Positions 8,937-18,175 of a stretch of 64,000 nt of DNA are shown piece by piece. Source of the stretch: Phormidium ambiguum IAM M-71 (lineage in GTDB: Bacteria; Cyanobacteriota; Cyanobacteriia; Cyanobacteriales; Aerosakkonemataceae); the NCBI RefSeq assembly GCF_001904725.1, contig NZ_MRCE01000005.1, positions 4,269 through 68,268 of the forward strand. The letters run 5' to 3'. A model generated the notes under the pieces. That model saw only the letters and a program-made list of their open reading frames with translations, was not told the DNA's origin and searched no databases. A program made the position numbers and the translations under genes. The stretch's first letter is position 1; each line of letters opens with the position of its first letter.

Positions 8937-9767
8937 TTACTCCTTTGGTTTTGCTTGTGGTTGTACTTGCACAAAAGCTGCTATTTCCAATTTGTCTTGA
9001 TTAACTTGAAAGTCTAATATTCTGGCAGTAATTCCCGATTGTTGCAATTTTTTCAAATCCAGTTCATCAATAAAATTTTGCGCTAACGCACTAATCAGAA
9101 ATTCAGGAATCGTATTTTCATTAATTGAAACGGCTGGAGAAATTAATTCTAATTGTTGACCTTTCACAATTCTAATTCCTGATTCAGCAATTACCGCTAA
9201 CTTTTGATTTGTGTTATTATCTGCGGTTCCAGTTCCTTCTTTTTGCTTTAATTCAACTTGCAGCCGCAAGCGATTTTCTGGTAAAAATTCAATTTTAGGA
9301 TTAATAATTTCGTAAGCTTGTAGTTGTTCGCCGCTCATATTACCTAAAAAGCGGCTACTTAAGTCTTGTAATTGTTGAGAAATTTTCGGAGATTGTAATA
9401 GCTTATTTACGTCCTCTTGGGTTAATGCTAGTCGAAAAGCGGCTTTTGCGGGTTGACGTAAAGCTGCTAATGGGGAAATTTTTCCTCCTCTAAGTGCTTG
9501 GATGTCTGCATTTAAAGGGTCGGTATCTAATTCTAAAACATCGATGCGGGCTTCTGGGGTTAACCAAAATCCTCTTCCAGCAATTCTTACTCTTTGTACT
9601 TTACCGCCAATTAATTGATAGTTGGGAGCATTATCAATGCGAACTTGTAATTGTTCTACTCTTTGAAATCGTTGGCGAACTGCTGTTTCCACAAAGCGAT
9701 CGACAAAAAAGCCTACCGATCCCAGTATACCCAACAATGCTGATAGAAATATGGTGATAAATTCCAT
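8937..9767 (-). CDS. DUF2993 (LmeA-like) family protein
   Basis: This 276-residue protein has an N-terminal membrane segment (residues 4-22, TIFLSALLGILGSVGFFVD) followed by the DUF2993 pattern: VEQLQVRIDNAPNYQLIGGKVQRVRIAGRG, PLNADIQALRGGK and ALTQEDVNKLL. Actinobacterial LmeA of this family binds phospholipid and affects mannan assembly, but the cyanobacterial role is unknown. It precedes the GerMN lipoprotein gene by 9 nt, suggesting a two-gene envelope operon. Confidence 0.85.
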   Translation of the reverse strand: MEFITIFLSALLGILGSVGFFVDRFVETAVRQRFQRVEQLQVRIDNAPNYQLIGGKVQRVRIAGRGFWLTPEARIDVLELDTDPLNADIQALRGGKISPLAALRQPAKAAFRLALTQEDVNKLLQSPKISQQLQDLSSRFLGNMSGEQLQAYEIINPKIEFLPENRLRLQVELKQKEGTGTADNNTNQKLAVIAESGIRIVKGQQLELISPAVSINENTIPEFLISALAQNFIDELDLKKLQQSGITARILDFQVNQDKLEIAAFVQVQPQAKPKE

Positions 9768-9916
9768 AACTTTAAAAGAGTTTAAGTGTTGTTTTGTTCG
9801 TTGTAAGCACTCAAGTTTAAATACTAAAGCGCCTACAACGAAGTTTCAGATCTTCAGTTCTGCTCTATTCAAGCATTTAACCTCCTGAAACTCAACCGAT
9901 CGCACTCAATTTTTCC

Positions 9917-11725
9917 TTATTTCTGAATTTTTTCAGCTATCCACTGTTGCAGGGTAGTTACTACTTCTTCAATGGCAATTTCTTGAGCTTGATGGGTAGC
10001 ACGTTCGACGATTTCGACTTTACCATCTTTGAGCGATCGACCTGTAACAATCCGATAGGGAATGCCAATTAAATCGGCATCTTTGAATTTTACTCCAGCG
10101 CGTTCGTTGCGATCGTCTAAAATCGTTTCAATTCCTGCTTGATTGAGTTGAGTATAAAGTTTTTCTCCTACTTCCATTTGTTGAGCATCTGCCACATTAG
10201 GAATGGAAATAATAGCGTGATAAGGTGCGATCGCCACAGGCCAAATTATCCCATCTTTATCATAAGATTGTTCAACTGCTGCTTGCGCTAATCGAGATAC
10301 ACCCACACCATAACAACCCATTACTAAAGGTAGTTCTTCTCCTTGTTCGGTAGTGTAAGTTGCCCCCATTGCTTGAGAATATTTTGTGCCTAATTGGAAG
10401 ATATGACCTACTTCAATTCCTCTGGCACTTTTTAAAGTTTGTTCGGGGTTGTGTGTTGCGCGATCGCCAGGTCTAGCTTTGCGAATATCAACTACTAATT
10501 CTGGTAATTTAAACTCAGAATTCCAGTTAGCACCAACAACGTGATAACCCGATTCGTTAGACCCAGTAACGAAATTCTTTAACTCAACAACCGTTTGATC
10601 AACTAAGCGCAAAAACTTAGAACTTACCTGTTTACTTCCTGCAATATATTCATCACCAATATCGGGAGCAATATAACCTAAAGGTAAAGCTTTTGCTGCC
10701 CATTTTTCCTGACTCTCAGCATCAGGAACAGTCAGCGATAAAACAGTTTTACCACCATAATTTTCTGCTTGTTTAGTTAATTCATTGAGCAACTTAACTT
10801 CATTAACTTCTTGGTCGCCGCGAATATTTACTAATACCAAAACTGTCATGCCATTATCATAAACAGCTTGGTAAAGCACGTTTTTTACCACTTGAGTCGG
10901 CGAACATTTCAGGAATTTGCAGAGTTTTTCAATGGTTTCTGTTCCCGGAGTTTCCTTCTTTTCAAAACTCGTAAACGCAGAAGTTTCCGCATCCGCAGGT
11001 AAAGAAACTGCCTTTTCTACATTGGCAGCATACTTGCCATCTTCCGTATATAAAACCTCATCTTCTCCCGCTTCTGCTAATACCATAAATTCTTGAGAAC
11101 CGGAACCTCCGATCGCACCAGAATCAGCTTGAACTGCTCGAAAACTTAAACCACTTCGCCGCAACATATTGCTATAAGCGTTGTGCATATCCTCATAAGT
11201 TTTCTTCAAACTTTCCTCATCAGCGTGGAAAGAATAACCATCTTTCATGATGAATTCTCTCCCCCGCATTAAACCAAATCTAGGACGAATTTCATCGCGG
11301 AATTTAGTTTGAATTTGGTACAAATGGATGGGTAATTGTCGATATGAACGAATCATATCTTTAGCAACTGTAGTAATTACTTCTTCATGAGTTGGCCCTA
11401 ATCCTAATTCGCGCTTTTGGCGATCGGTAAGAGCAAACATGATACCTTCAGCTTTAGTATAAGTATCCCAACGACCAGATTCTTTCCACAATTCCGAAGG
11501 TTGTAATTGTGGTAATAAACATTCTTGTGCGCCTGTTGCATTCATTTCTTCGCGCACAATTTGCGAAACCTTTTGCAACACGCGCCACATTAAGGGAAGA
11601 TAAGCATAAATCCCGCTACCGATGCGACGAATATAACCTGCGCGGAGTAACAATTTATGGCTGGGAATTTCTGCTTCGGCTGGGTCTTCCCGTAATGTGA
11701 CAAATAACATTTGAGAGAGTCGCAT
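9917..11725 (-). CDS. proS: Prolyl-tRNA synthetase
   Basis: ProS charges tRNA-Pro. The 602-residue length with an internal insertion domain fits the bacterial-type enzyme. Class II motifs are visible: motif 1 near the [19 protein letters not shown] start, motif 2 [21 protein letters not shown] (about residues 142-162) and motif 3 [13 protein letters not shown] near residue 472. Between motifs 2 and 3 lies the YbaK-like editing domain ([17 protein letters not shown] to [16 protein letters not shown]), which clears Ala-tRNA-Pro. An anticodon-binding domain ends the protein. Confidence 0.96.
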   Translation of the reverse strand: MRLSQMLFVTLREDPAEAEIPSHKLLLRAGYIRRIGSGIYAYLPLMWRVLQKVSQIVREEMNATGAQECLLPQLQPSELWKESGRWDTYTKAEGIMFALTDRQKRELGLGPTHEEVITTVAKDMIRSYRQLPIHLYQIQTKFRDEIRPRFGLMRGREFIMKDGYSFHADEESLKKTYEDMHNAYSNMLRRSGLSFRAVQADSGAIGGSGSQEFMVLAEAGEDEVLYTEDGKYAANVEKAVSLPADAETSAFTSFEKKETPGTETIEKLCKFLKCSPTQVVKNVLYQAVYDNGMTVLVLVNIRGDQEVNEVKLLNELTKQAENYGGKTVLSLTVPDAESQEKWAAKALPLGYIAPDIGDEYIAGSKQVSSKFLRLVDQTVVELKNFVTGSNESGYHVVGANWNSEFKLPELVVDIRKARPGDRATHNPEQTLKSARGIEVGHIFQLGTKYSQAMGATYTTEQGEELPLVMGCYGVGVSRLAQAAVEQSYDKDGIIWPVAIAPYHAIISIPNVADAQQMEVGEKLYTQLNQAGIETILDDRNERAGVKFKDADLIGIPYRIVTGRSLKDGKVEIVERATHQAQEIAIEEVVTTLQQWIAEKIQK

Positions 11726-11866
11726 CGTCTGTTTCCTTTTCTGACTGAAATGATTGCTTTATCAGTCTAGAACATTAGTTACCACATAGATAACATTTTG
11801 AGTATAACGATCGCACTAATTACTATTTTTCTTATTTTCGTTAGTGCGATCGCCAACGAAACAACT

Positions 11867-12523
11867 TTACCAAATAAAAGGAATAAATCTCGCAGTCGAT
11901 CGCTGATATTCAGCAAATTCTGGATATTTTACTGCCATTTCTTGTTCTTTTTGTAGCATTCTTTGGATGTAAATCAGCACAATCAATCCGGGAACCAAAT
12001 AAGCCCAAATTGAACCAGCAACCACACTAAAACTCAAATATCTAAGAATGTCTCCCAAGTAATTAATGTTACGCGAAAATCGCCAAATATTATCCTTCAC
12101 TAATCCGGCTTCAAATTGCTTGGCTGTCATTTTTTGCACGTCAGCAGTAGCGTTAATTAAACTACCAAAAATGTACAAAGGTAAAGCAATAGCTACTGTT
12201 GTTAATGCGATCGGCGTTGGATTTGTGAAAGCTAAATATCCCGGCATAGCATAAAAAAATCCTACAATTGCAGTGGTCGAAATAAATCCTATGGCATTAA
12301 CTGGTTCATTAAACATTTGCCGTCTTTGAGGATAAAACCACTGTTCTAATAGCCACCAAGTACAATAACTAATATGCAAACATAGATAAAGTACCTGGCG
12401 GAAGTTCTGCACACCAAAAATAATAACACAGCCAATTAAACAAATAGTAGTTAATATTTTGGCTGTGTTAATTGCTGTCAATTGCGTAACTTTAGAGGTT
12501 GAGAATCTTTCAGTATTTTCCAT
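11867..12523 (-). CDS. DUF1295/ICMT-like multi-pass membrane protein
   Basis: The 218-residue protein has about six membrane helices. A C-terminal signature is shared with steroid-reductase/isoprenylcysteine-methyltransferase-like proteins: LWRFSRNINYLGDILRYLS-type motif (here DNIWRFSRNINYLGDIL) and EQEMAVKYPEFAEYQRSTARFIPFIW. The substrate is unknown. The C-terminal YQR-T-PFI pattern resembles that of the methyltransferase-like gene at 4302-4973, although the sequences are otherwise divergent. It appears to be a single gene between proS and the decarboxylase-like gene. Confidence 0.75.
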   Translation of the reverse strand: MENTERFSTSKVTQLTAINTAKILTTICLIGCVIIFGVQNFRQVLYLCLHISYCTWWLLEQWFYPQRRQMFNEPVNAIGFISTTAIVGFFYAMPGYLAFTNPTPIALTTVAIALPLYIFGSLINATADVQKMTAKQFEAGLVKDNIWRFSRNINYLGDILRYLSFSVVAGSIWAYLVPGLIVLIYIQRMLQKEQEMAVKYPEFAEYQRSTARFIPFIW

Positions 12524-12569
12524 TGTCTTTGATATTATTTGAGTGTCATTTTATTAGTTTAATCGAATT

Positions 12570-13226
12570 TTACGAATAACTAAACTCAACTTTTCTTTCT
12601 CCTACCACTTCTGGAGAATTGGCAACTAAACGCAAGTTATCACAATAAGCTGTTACCCAAGGTTGCGCTAAATTTAAACTAACAAAAGTGCTGTCTGTAG
12701 GTACTTGCAATTCACCATTGACTAATCCCACACGAGCAGCAAATTCACCTTTAAATAAAAGGAAATTGGAAATAGAAGAACTAAAACTTGGTAAAGCTAA
12801 AGAAACAGGTAATGTCAAACTAGGTTTGGTGTAAGTAAGACTACAAAGTTCTTTATTTCCTTGTCTTACAGTTACGCTAGATTCTTCTCCAGTTAACCAA
12901 GTAAATTCTGCCAATTCTTTTGGTAATTCCCAAATTTCTCGACCCCCAGCTACAGAGTCAGCGTTATCTACATAAATATGCGAAACCCAAATTCCTAATT
13001 TTCCTGCATAACTCACGATTCCAGCGACTACAAATAACTCGTTATATTGCAATGTTGAACCAAATTTATAGGATGATAAATAAACACCTCCAATGGTTTT
13101 TCCTGGCCAAACTGCAACAATTTCTAATTCTTGAGGAATTAAGGGGCGCGATCGCTCAATATCTACTAAATGAACAGTTTGAATAGCGTAGCCTTTTAAT
13201 GTCCAAGGTGCCGTCGGATAACTCAT
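12570..13226 (-). CDS. Acetoacetate decarboxylase-family protein
   Basis: This 218-residue protein shows the acetoacetate decarboxylase fold pattern: IPQELEIVAVWPGKTIGGVYLSSY, ELFVVAGIVSYAGKLGIWVSHIYVD, and GREIWELPKELAEFTW, where the lysine after LP corresponds to the Schiff-base region (GFPKK in true decarboxylases). Cyanobacterial homologues are common and uncharacterised, so decarboxylation of acetoacetate is not assured and binding or cyclase roles are possible. Start ATG follows AGGAGCAAAAAAG. It is 47 nt upstream of the membrane protein gene and may share its transcript. Confidence 0.8.
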   Translation of the reverse strand: MSYPTAPWTLKGYAIQTVHLVDIERSRPLIPQELEIVAVWPGKTIGGVYLSSYKFGSTLQYNELFVVAGIVSYAGKLGIWVSHIYVDNADSVAGGREIWELPKELAEFTWLTGEESSVTVRQGNKELCSLTYTKPSLTLPVSLALPSFSSSISNFLLFKGEFAARVGLVNGELQVPTDSTFVSLNLAQPWVTAYCDNLRLVANSPEVVGERKVEFSYS

Positions 13227-13260
13227 CTTTTTTGCTCCTAATTATGTTAAATCTTAATTT

Positions 13261-13572
13261 CTAACCGGAAACTAAAAAAGCATTTTTATAGCGAGTTTGA
13301 ATCATCGATAAATATCTTTGTGCTGTTGCGCGATCGCTAGTATTACCAGCTTGCACAAAAGTCTGTGTTCGTCCATTAATATTTGTGGAACAGCGAATTG
13401 CATCACCTAAGCGCGATCGTACAAAATTAAAACTATCTGTGCCAGGTACTCGGACTACAAAATTTCCAGGTAACGGACGAGGACAAGTTGGTTGATTATT
13501 TTGCGCTTTTGCTTCCTGAAATAGTGCTAAAGAAAGCAAGCTAAATCCCAAAACTAAGAGAATTTGTTTCAT
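13261..13572 (-). CDS. Small secreted protein with SPOR-like repeat
   Basis: A clear signal peptide (ILLVLGFSLLSLALFQEAKA-Q) precedes an 80-residue mature domain. The mature part (YVVRVPGTD-like FVVRVPGTDSFNFVRSRLGDAI, then TFVQAGNTSDRATAQRYLSMIQTRYKNAFLV) has the length and strand-helix rhythm of a SPOR domain, which in other bacteria binds denuded peptidoglycan. I make that call by pattern only. Two cysteines (CPRP and IRCST) could form a disulfide. Confidence 0.72.
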   Translation of the reverse strand: MKQILLVLGFSLLSLALFQEAKAQNNQPTCPRPLPGNFVVRVPGTDSFNFVRSRLGDAIRCSTNINGRTQTFVQAGNTSDRATAQRYLSMIQTRYKNAFLVSG

Positions 13573-13692
13573 ATTCCTAATCTAAATTAGTACTTTAATT
13601 TCTAACTTAAGACAGAGCCTACGCCCGACAATTATTTTTATATTAATTAACAGTTGTTCATAATTATTTATATTTTTTTGGGAGTTCTCAAG

Positions 13693-13875
13693 ATGCAAGA
13701 CACCACCCAAGTCACACCAATTGCCGATCCTCAAGAACGCAATGCCTGGAAAATGGGTTTTACTCCCCAAGCAGAAATCTGGAATGGCCGTTTAGCAATG
13801 CTAGGTTTCGCAGCAGCAGTATTAATCGAACTATTTTCCCGCCAAGGCGTTCTCCATTTTTGGGGCTTCATGTAA
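13693..13875 (+). CDS. High-light-inducible protein (Hlip/SCP)
   Basis: This 60-residue one-helix chlorophyll-binding protein belongs to the LHC-like superfamily. The diagnostic motif [20 protein letters not shown] (residues about 30-49) carries the Glu/Asn/Arg set that ligates chlorophyll and pairs helices. Hlips protect photosystem II assembly and chlorophyll recycling under high light. I choose the ATG at 13693, which follows GGGAGTTCTCAAG. An upstream in-frame ATG at 13654 would add a hydrophobic leader not expected for the family. A second Hlip gene follows 217 nt later, separated by an STRR repeat. Confidence 0.92.
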   Translation: MQDTTQVTPIADPQERNAWKMGFTPQAEIWNGRLAMLGFAAAVLIELFSRQGVLHFWGFM

Positions 13876-14020
13876 GGGCAGAAGGCAGAAGGCAGAGGCA
13901 GAAGGCAGAAGGCAGAAGGCAGAAGGCAGAAGGCAGAAGGTAAAATTCCCTTTTTCCCCTTTCCCCCTTTCCCCCTTTTCCCCCCTGCCCCCCATCTCCC
14001 CATCTCCCCCAAGGGGAGAG
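13876..14020. repeat. Composite STRR-type repeat between two Hlip genes
   Basis: About nine GGCAGAA heptamers, a GTAAAATTCCC core, then TTTCCCC and CCATCTCC units. The array begins at the base right after the first Hlip stop codon and ends about 20 nt before the HLR1-like box of the second Hlip gene. Confidence 0.85.
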
Positions 14021-14041
14021 TTGCATTTTTGCCAAGTATCA

Positions 14042-14059
14042 GTTACATTATTTTACAGG
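14042..14059 (+). promoter_or_regulatory. HLR1-like box (candidate RpaB site)
   Basis: The sequence GTTACATT-AT-TTTACAGG fits the HLR1 consensus of two (G/T)TTACA(T/A)(T/A) direct repeats separated by 2 nt, except for the last two bases. RpaB binds HLR1 boxes at high-light-responsive cyanobacterial promoters. It ends 33 nt before the start codon, a position that would suit low-light repression. The match is read from sequence. Binding is inferred. Confidence 0.6.
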
Positions 14060-14092
14060 ACTTAACAAAACTTCATTTACGGAGTTGGGACT

Positions 14093-14245
14093 ATGCAAGG
14101 TGAAAATCGCAACGATGTCAAATTTGGCTTTACACCCCAAGCTGAAAATTGGAACGGTCGGTTAGCAATGATTGGGTTCATTGCTGCTGTAATTACTGAG
14201 CTAGTATCCGGTCAAGGCGTTCTGCATTTTTTAGGTTTGCTTTAA
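14093..14245 (+). CDS. Second high-light-inducible protein (50 residues)
   Basis: A short reading frame of 50 residues with the Hlip chlorophyll-binding motif [20 protein letters not shown] and the same ending ([10 protein letters not shown]) as the gene just upstream ([10 protein letters not shown]). The pair is clearly paralogous. The start ATG follows a GGAG box (CGGAGTTGGGACT). It lacks the longer N-terminus of the first copy. Like other Hlips it should be a single-helix thylakoid protein forming homo- or heterodimers. The HLR1-like box upstream suggests high-light control. Confidence 0.92.
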   Translation: MQGENRNDVKFGFTPQAENWNGRLAMIGFIAAVITELVSGQGVLHFLGLL

Positions 14246-14390
14246 TTTTTATATTCTTTTTACCTCTGACAATCTGAAACGAACAGTTTATGGGGAGTGA
14301 AGAACTCCCTATTTTTTTACTAAAAACAAAAGCTCCAATAGCGATCGCTACGCTACTGGAACCAGATTAACAATGAAAGTTAGCTTTTTA

Positions 14391-15515
14391 CTAACGAATA
14401 TATTCTTTAAGAATGCTGTTGCGATTGGGATGGCGTAACTTCCGCAACGCCTTAGCTTCGATTTGGCGAATCCGTTCGCGGGTAACATTGAAAATTTGCC
14501 CGATTTCTTCGAGAGTTTTCATTCTGCCATCATCCAAACCATAACGCAGACGTAAAACATCCCGTTCTCTTGGACTGAGAGTATCTAAAACACTTTCCAA
14601 ATCTTCGCGCAATAAATTCTTGGAAACTTGGTCTTCTGGAGTTTCGCCATCCGACTCAATAAAATCCCCCAATCGAGAATCTTCTTCTTTACCGATGGGG
14701 GTTTCCAGAGAAATAGGTAACTGAGCAGATTTAGCAATGAATCGCAGTTTCTCGATGGTCATTTCCATGCGAGTAGCAATTTCCTCTTCAGTAGGTTTAC
14801 GACCCATTTCTTGAGATAACAATTTGGTGGTTTTCTTAATTCGAGAAATGGTTTCGTACAAGTGAACAGGTAAGCGAATGGTACGAGATTGGTCGGCAAT
14901 TGCTCTGGTAATTGCCTGACGAATCCACCAAGTCGCATAAGTAGAAAACTTATAGCCTTTTTCGTGATCGAATTTTTCAGCTGCCCGGATTAAACCTAAG
15001 CTACCTTCCTGAATTAAATCTTGGAAAGACAGCCCACGATTCATGTATTTTTTAGCGATCGAAACTACTAAACGTAGGTTCGACTGCACCATTTTGTCCT
15101 TCGCACGCCGCCCCAAATGGAGGCGATGACGGAACGCAGGCAACTGCATATCTACCGCCGCCGCCCACTCTCGATCGTGGGGGTCACGGTCTAACTGATC
15201 GCAAAGACTCTCTCGAATCCGTTCTAATTCCAACAAATCGGCAATTTTTCTTGCCAATTCGATTTCTTCATCCGCCCGTAACAGTCTAATTCGACCAATC
15301 TCTTGCAAATACAGGCGAATTGAGTCTTCTGTATAGTGCTTTTTCTTAGTTTGCGCTCGACGACGGTTAGAGCGTACCTTACCAGGCTTTCCATCGTCTT
15401 CTTCCGGGGACACATCTTCAAAATCGTCTTGATCCGCTTCTTCTTCCTCTAAGAATGCTAGTTCTTCAATTGAGGGGGGTTGCAGGTTTTCAAGTACGTT
15501 GTTAGCCTGGGTCAT
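14391..15515 (-). CDS. rpoD: Principal RNA polymerase sigma factor (group 1, SigA/RpoD)
   Basis: The 374-residue protein has an acidic N-terminus (residues 16-43, [19 protein letters not shown]), then region 1.2 ([16 protein letters not shown]), regions 2.1-2.4 ([40 protein letters not shown]), region 3 and a region 4 helix-turn-helix ([30 protein letters not shown]). These are the group 1 signatures of cyanobacteria. It directs housekeeping transcription. A 943-bp upstream spacer suggests a long leader or several promoters. Confidence 0.95.
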   Translation of the reverse strand: MTQANNVLENLQPPSIEELAFLEEEEADQDDFEDVSPEEDDGKPGKVRSNRRRAQTKKKHYTEDSIRLYLQEIGRIRLLRADEEIELARKIADLLELERIRESLCDQLDRDPHDREWAAAVDMQLPAFRHRLHLGRRAKDKMVQSNLRLVVSIAKKYMNRGLSFQDLIQEGSLGLIRAAEKFDHEKGYKFSTYATWWIRQAITRAIADQSRTIRLPVHLYETISRIKKTTKLLSQEMGRKPTEEEIATRMEMTIEKLRFIAKSAQLPISLETPIGKEEDSRLGDFIESDGETPEDQVSKNLLREDLESVLDTLSPRERDVLRLRYGLDDGRMKTLEEIGQIFNVTRERIRQIEAKALRKLRHPNRNSILKEYIR

Positions 15516-16458
15516 GCCGCGTTCCTCATGCTCCTTTGGGTTAACAAAATCAACAACTAGACATCATGATGCTATATAATCTCCCAACATCTTAACCAGT
15601 AATAGACAAAATAAGCATTAAAAAGCTTAATTTACTAAATAACTGGTTATGCCAAAAACACTTTGCTTCGCAGTTAGAAGTTAACTGTGTAATTCGGAAG
15701 TGTAAGTGACTGAATTTATAGTTGGGTCTTGTTCAAGATCTTTACGATTGTAGCCTTTCTCACAAAATTTGCCAGCAGTTTTTTTTCTTATTCGTGCAGT
15801 TTTTCGATCTCTCCATTCAGCTGGAAAATTATTTCCATTTTATTGCTGCATCAGGTTTTGCCTAAATATGGTAAGCATCGAAATTAGTCTGCTAGTTAAG
15901 AGATAATTCTACCTGCTTTATTGCTAGAGGACTGTTCAAGTGAACTTTCCCCACAAAATTTTAGACAATAGGCTAGAGGATAACCAATTGGTTTTTGTCC
16001 TCAGAGTTGCGAATAAGCCTACATAAAGTATTGCACCCATTTTTAGCTAGTTTAATTGAACTAATTTGCTAGTTTCAGTTGCCATTTGGTCATGTTATAC
16101 AATTTTGCTGTATCTTGTGGCTTTTCGGATTATTTAGTAGCTCATGATTCCTGATTTTCAGGGGAATCTAGTTTAATGAGTTTTCGGCCTCATTTTTAGT
16201 TTGACTACCATATTTCCACAAAAGATTAGTACCGCAGTAATGATTCTAGATGTACTGACATCGTTGAATTTGAGTTAGGGGAACTCTGTTTACTGTCTTA
16301 AGTACTAAGTTTCAGCCGTAGTAGTCTTGACAAATGGCTAAACTATACTCTGTCATTCTAATGAACTCAGATGTCAAATGACAGCTAGTTGGGTACATAA
16401 ATTTACTAGAACTTTACATTTCTCCGATCGCGCGCTCTAATTACCTTAACAATCGAAC
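15516..16458. other. Long rpoD upstream intergenic region (943 bp)
   Basis: No reading frame with a recognisable product is present on either strand. The region is AT-rich. It must hold the rpoD promoter(s) and leader on the minus strand. On the plus strand there is a terminator-like hairpin near 16175-16197 that no annotated gene explains (see the separate candidate RNA). Confidence 0.6.
16108..16198 (+). ncRNA. Candidate small RNA with attenuator-like 3' end
   Basis: A TATACA -10-like box lies at 16096-16101. Downstream, GATTCCTGA/TCAGGGGAATC forms a bulged stem (16146-16168). AATGAG pairs with CTCATT across TTTTCGGC and is followed by a T run (16175-16197), like an intrinsic terminator. 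CTCAT at 16141 can compete for the same ATGAG. No gene on this strand explains the terminator. This is a structural prediction by eye and matches no RNA family I know. Confidence 0.25.
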
Positions 16459-17151
16459 TTAACAAACTCCTTGACTTAGTTGCCAAAGCTGCTCCACTGT
16501 AACAAACTTAAAGCCTCTTTGCAGTAGTTGTTTCACAATCAAGTCTGTAGTTTGAGCTACATCAGGCCCACCACACATCCCATCATGTAATACAATCAGC
16601 GAACCATTACGAACTTGAGACAATACTCTTTGTACTACAATGGCTACTCCAGGTAGTACCCAATCTTCTGGTACTACACTCCACATTACAGGTCGATATT
16701 TCCAGCTTTGTAAAGATTTCAAAATCTGCGGAGTAAAAACACCATTGGGAGGACGAACATCTCTGACATAGTTTTGCACGTAGTCAAAATCTAGCTCACA
16801 AGCTTGCGCGATCGCTAACTGTGTCTTCGCCAAATTTTCCTTTAAAATTTGTGAAGGAAACTTGGTAAACATCCGATGATTATAACCATGTAGCCCTACC
16901 CAGTGTCCGCGCTGATACACTGCTTTGGCTACTTCTGGCGACCTTTCTACACAAACACCCAGCCAGAAAAAACTAGCTGGTATATCATACTTATCTAAAA
17001 CTTTTAATAACTGAGGCGTATATTCAGGATGTGGCCCATCATCAAATGTTAAGGCGACAATCGGTTCTCTAGTACTTGCCGACCACAAACAAGAGGGAAA
17101 AGCAGGTTGAAGAATCTGATAAATAAGGGGAAAAATAGGAGCCAGCTGCAT
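16459..17151 (-). CDS. Polysaccharide deacetylase (NodB-like)
   Basis: This 230-residue protein is a single NodB homology domain (carbohydrate esterase 4). The metal/catalytic motif TFDDGPH (Asp37-Asp38) is present, with HGYNHRMFT for the metal histidines, then VRPPNGVFTPQIL, and LIVLHDG near the C-terminus. These enzymes remove N-acetyl groups from peptidoglycan, chitin-like or exopolysaccharide chains. No signal peptide is obvious apart from a weakly hydrophobic start (LAPIFPLIYQIL). It appears monocistronic. Confidence 0.88.
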   Translation of the reverse strand: MQLAPIFPLIYQILQPAFPSCLWSASTREPIVALTFDDGPHPEYTPQLLKVLDKYDIPASFFWLGVCVERSPEVAKAVYQRGHWVGLHGYNHRMFTKFPSQILKENLAKTQLAIAQACELDFDYVQNYVRDVRPPNGVFTPQILKSLQSWKYRPVMWSVVPEDWVLPGVAIVVQRVLSQVRNGSLIVLHDGMCGGPDVAQTTDLIVKQLLQRGFKFVTVEQLWQLSQGVC

Positions 17152-17317
17152 TCAAACAAATGTGAAACAACACCTACCCCTAAATTAACAATAAAAATTC
17201 TGGTTTTGGGAACAGAGAAAAATTTGTGTTATCGGGACAAACTCTAGGGCAATATGTAGGAGTGCAGGAGGCTGGCAGAAATTCTAACTAAACTAATCCC
17301 CTTACCCCTGAACTCCT

Positions 17318-18082
17318 CTACTCTTCTGCTTTCATATAGCGTTTTACATTCACTGGCATCGAGAAAGAAGCCTTTGCTTCACTCAATTTAGGATTATTTT
17401 CTAATAATCTTAAACCGTCGAGAACTGCATCACGAATGATTGCTTCTTTTTCCCGATTCAACATGAGTCGAAAATAATCTGCCAAATCGACTTTGTGGTT
17501 GAAATCGAATTTTTGAGCAGAACTTGTTAAATAGCGAACAGCAATTAAACGCTTTAACGGATCGGTATCTGTTAAATCTGCTAGCATTTGGTCTAGCTTG
17601 GTTTGGTCTGGTTTTGTTTGTTGGGCAACAATTTGCCAAGCAATTAGTCCTAAAATTGCTAAAGTCGCCAATGATTGCAGCAGTATACCAAGTGTAATCC
17701 AAGAGCTTTGGGTATCGGAACCAATGGCGATCGCTAAATAACTACACAACGTAGCTAATCCGCCACTAAATACCGCTATGGCTAACTGACGATTCGTACC
17801 CGTCACCAATTGCCGCAAATTCGCCAAGTGAGACTGCCAATTACCTGATTGGAGACGATAAACTAACCACATCGTTATCACACCGATGCTGGTAGCCAGG
17901 AATAACTTCCTATTGCTAAAAATTACCGTCATCGCCGCAATTGAACCTAGCAGCCAATATCTCGAACTACTTGACTGTTTGGATAAAGATTTAAATGTTC
18001 TACTTTGGCTTTGGAACTCCAGAAACAAAGAGTTGGGGAGTTGATTAACCAGTTCTTGCCACCACGAGGAAGCCTGTGCCAC
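17318..18082 (-). CDS. Membrane protein with armadillo/HEAT-like C-terminus
   Basis: The 254-residue protein has an Ser-rich N-terminus, then four membrane segments (about residues 43-58, 62-75, 100-120 and 129-150). A soluble helical tail follows (DLTDTDPLKRLIAVRYLT, EAIIRDAVLDGLRLLENNP) that reads like two HEAT/armadillo helices. Similar proteins in cyanobacteria are labelled armadillo-type fold-containing proteins without known function. No operon partner is evident, and an upstream gap of about 90 nt separates it from the 200-residue gene. Confidence 0.75.
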   Translation of the reverse strand: MAQASSWWQELVNQLPNSLFLEFQSQSRTFKSLSKQSSSSRYWLLGSIAAMTVIFSNRKLFLATSIGVITMWLVYRLQSGNWQSHLANLRQLVTGTNRQLAIAVFSGGLATLCSYLAIAIGSDTQSSWITLGILLQSLATLAILGLIAWQIVAQQTKPDQTKLDQMLADLTDTDPLKRLIAVRYLTSSAQKFDFNHKVDLADYFRLMLNREKEAIIRDAVLDGLRLLENNPKLSEAKASFSMPVNVKRYMKAEE

Positions 18083-18175
18083 CTTGCTTACCTGCTAGAT
18101 AATAAATTTCCGTTAGTGTAGAGAATAAATCTACACCTGTTATAGAAACAATACCATCTTGCAGAAGGTTTTTAG

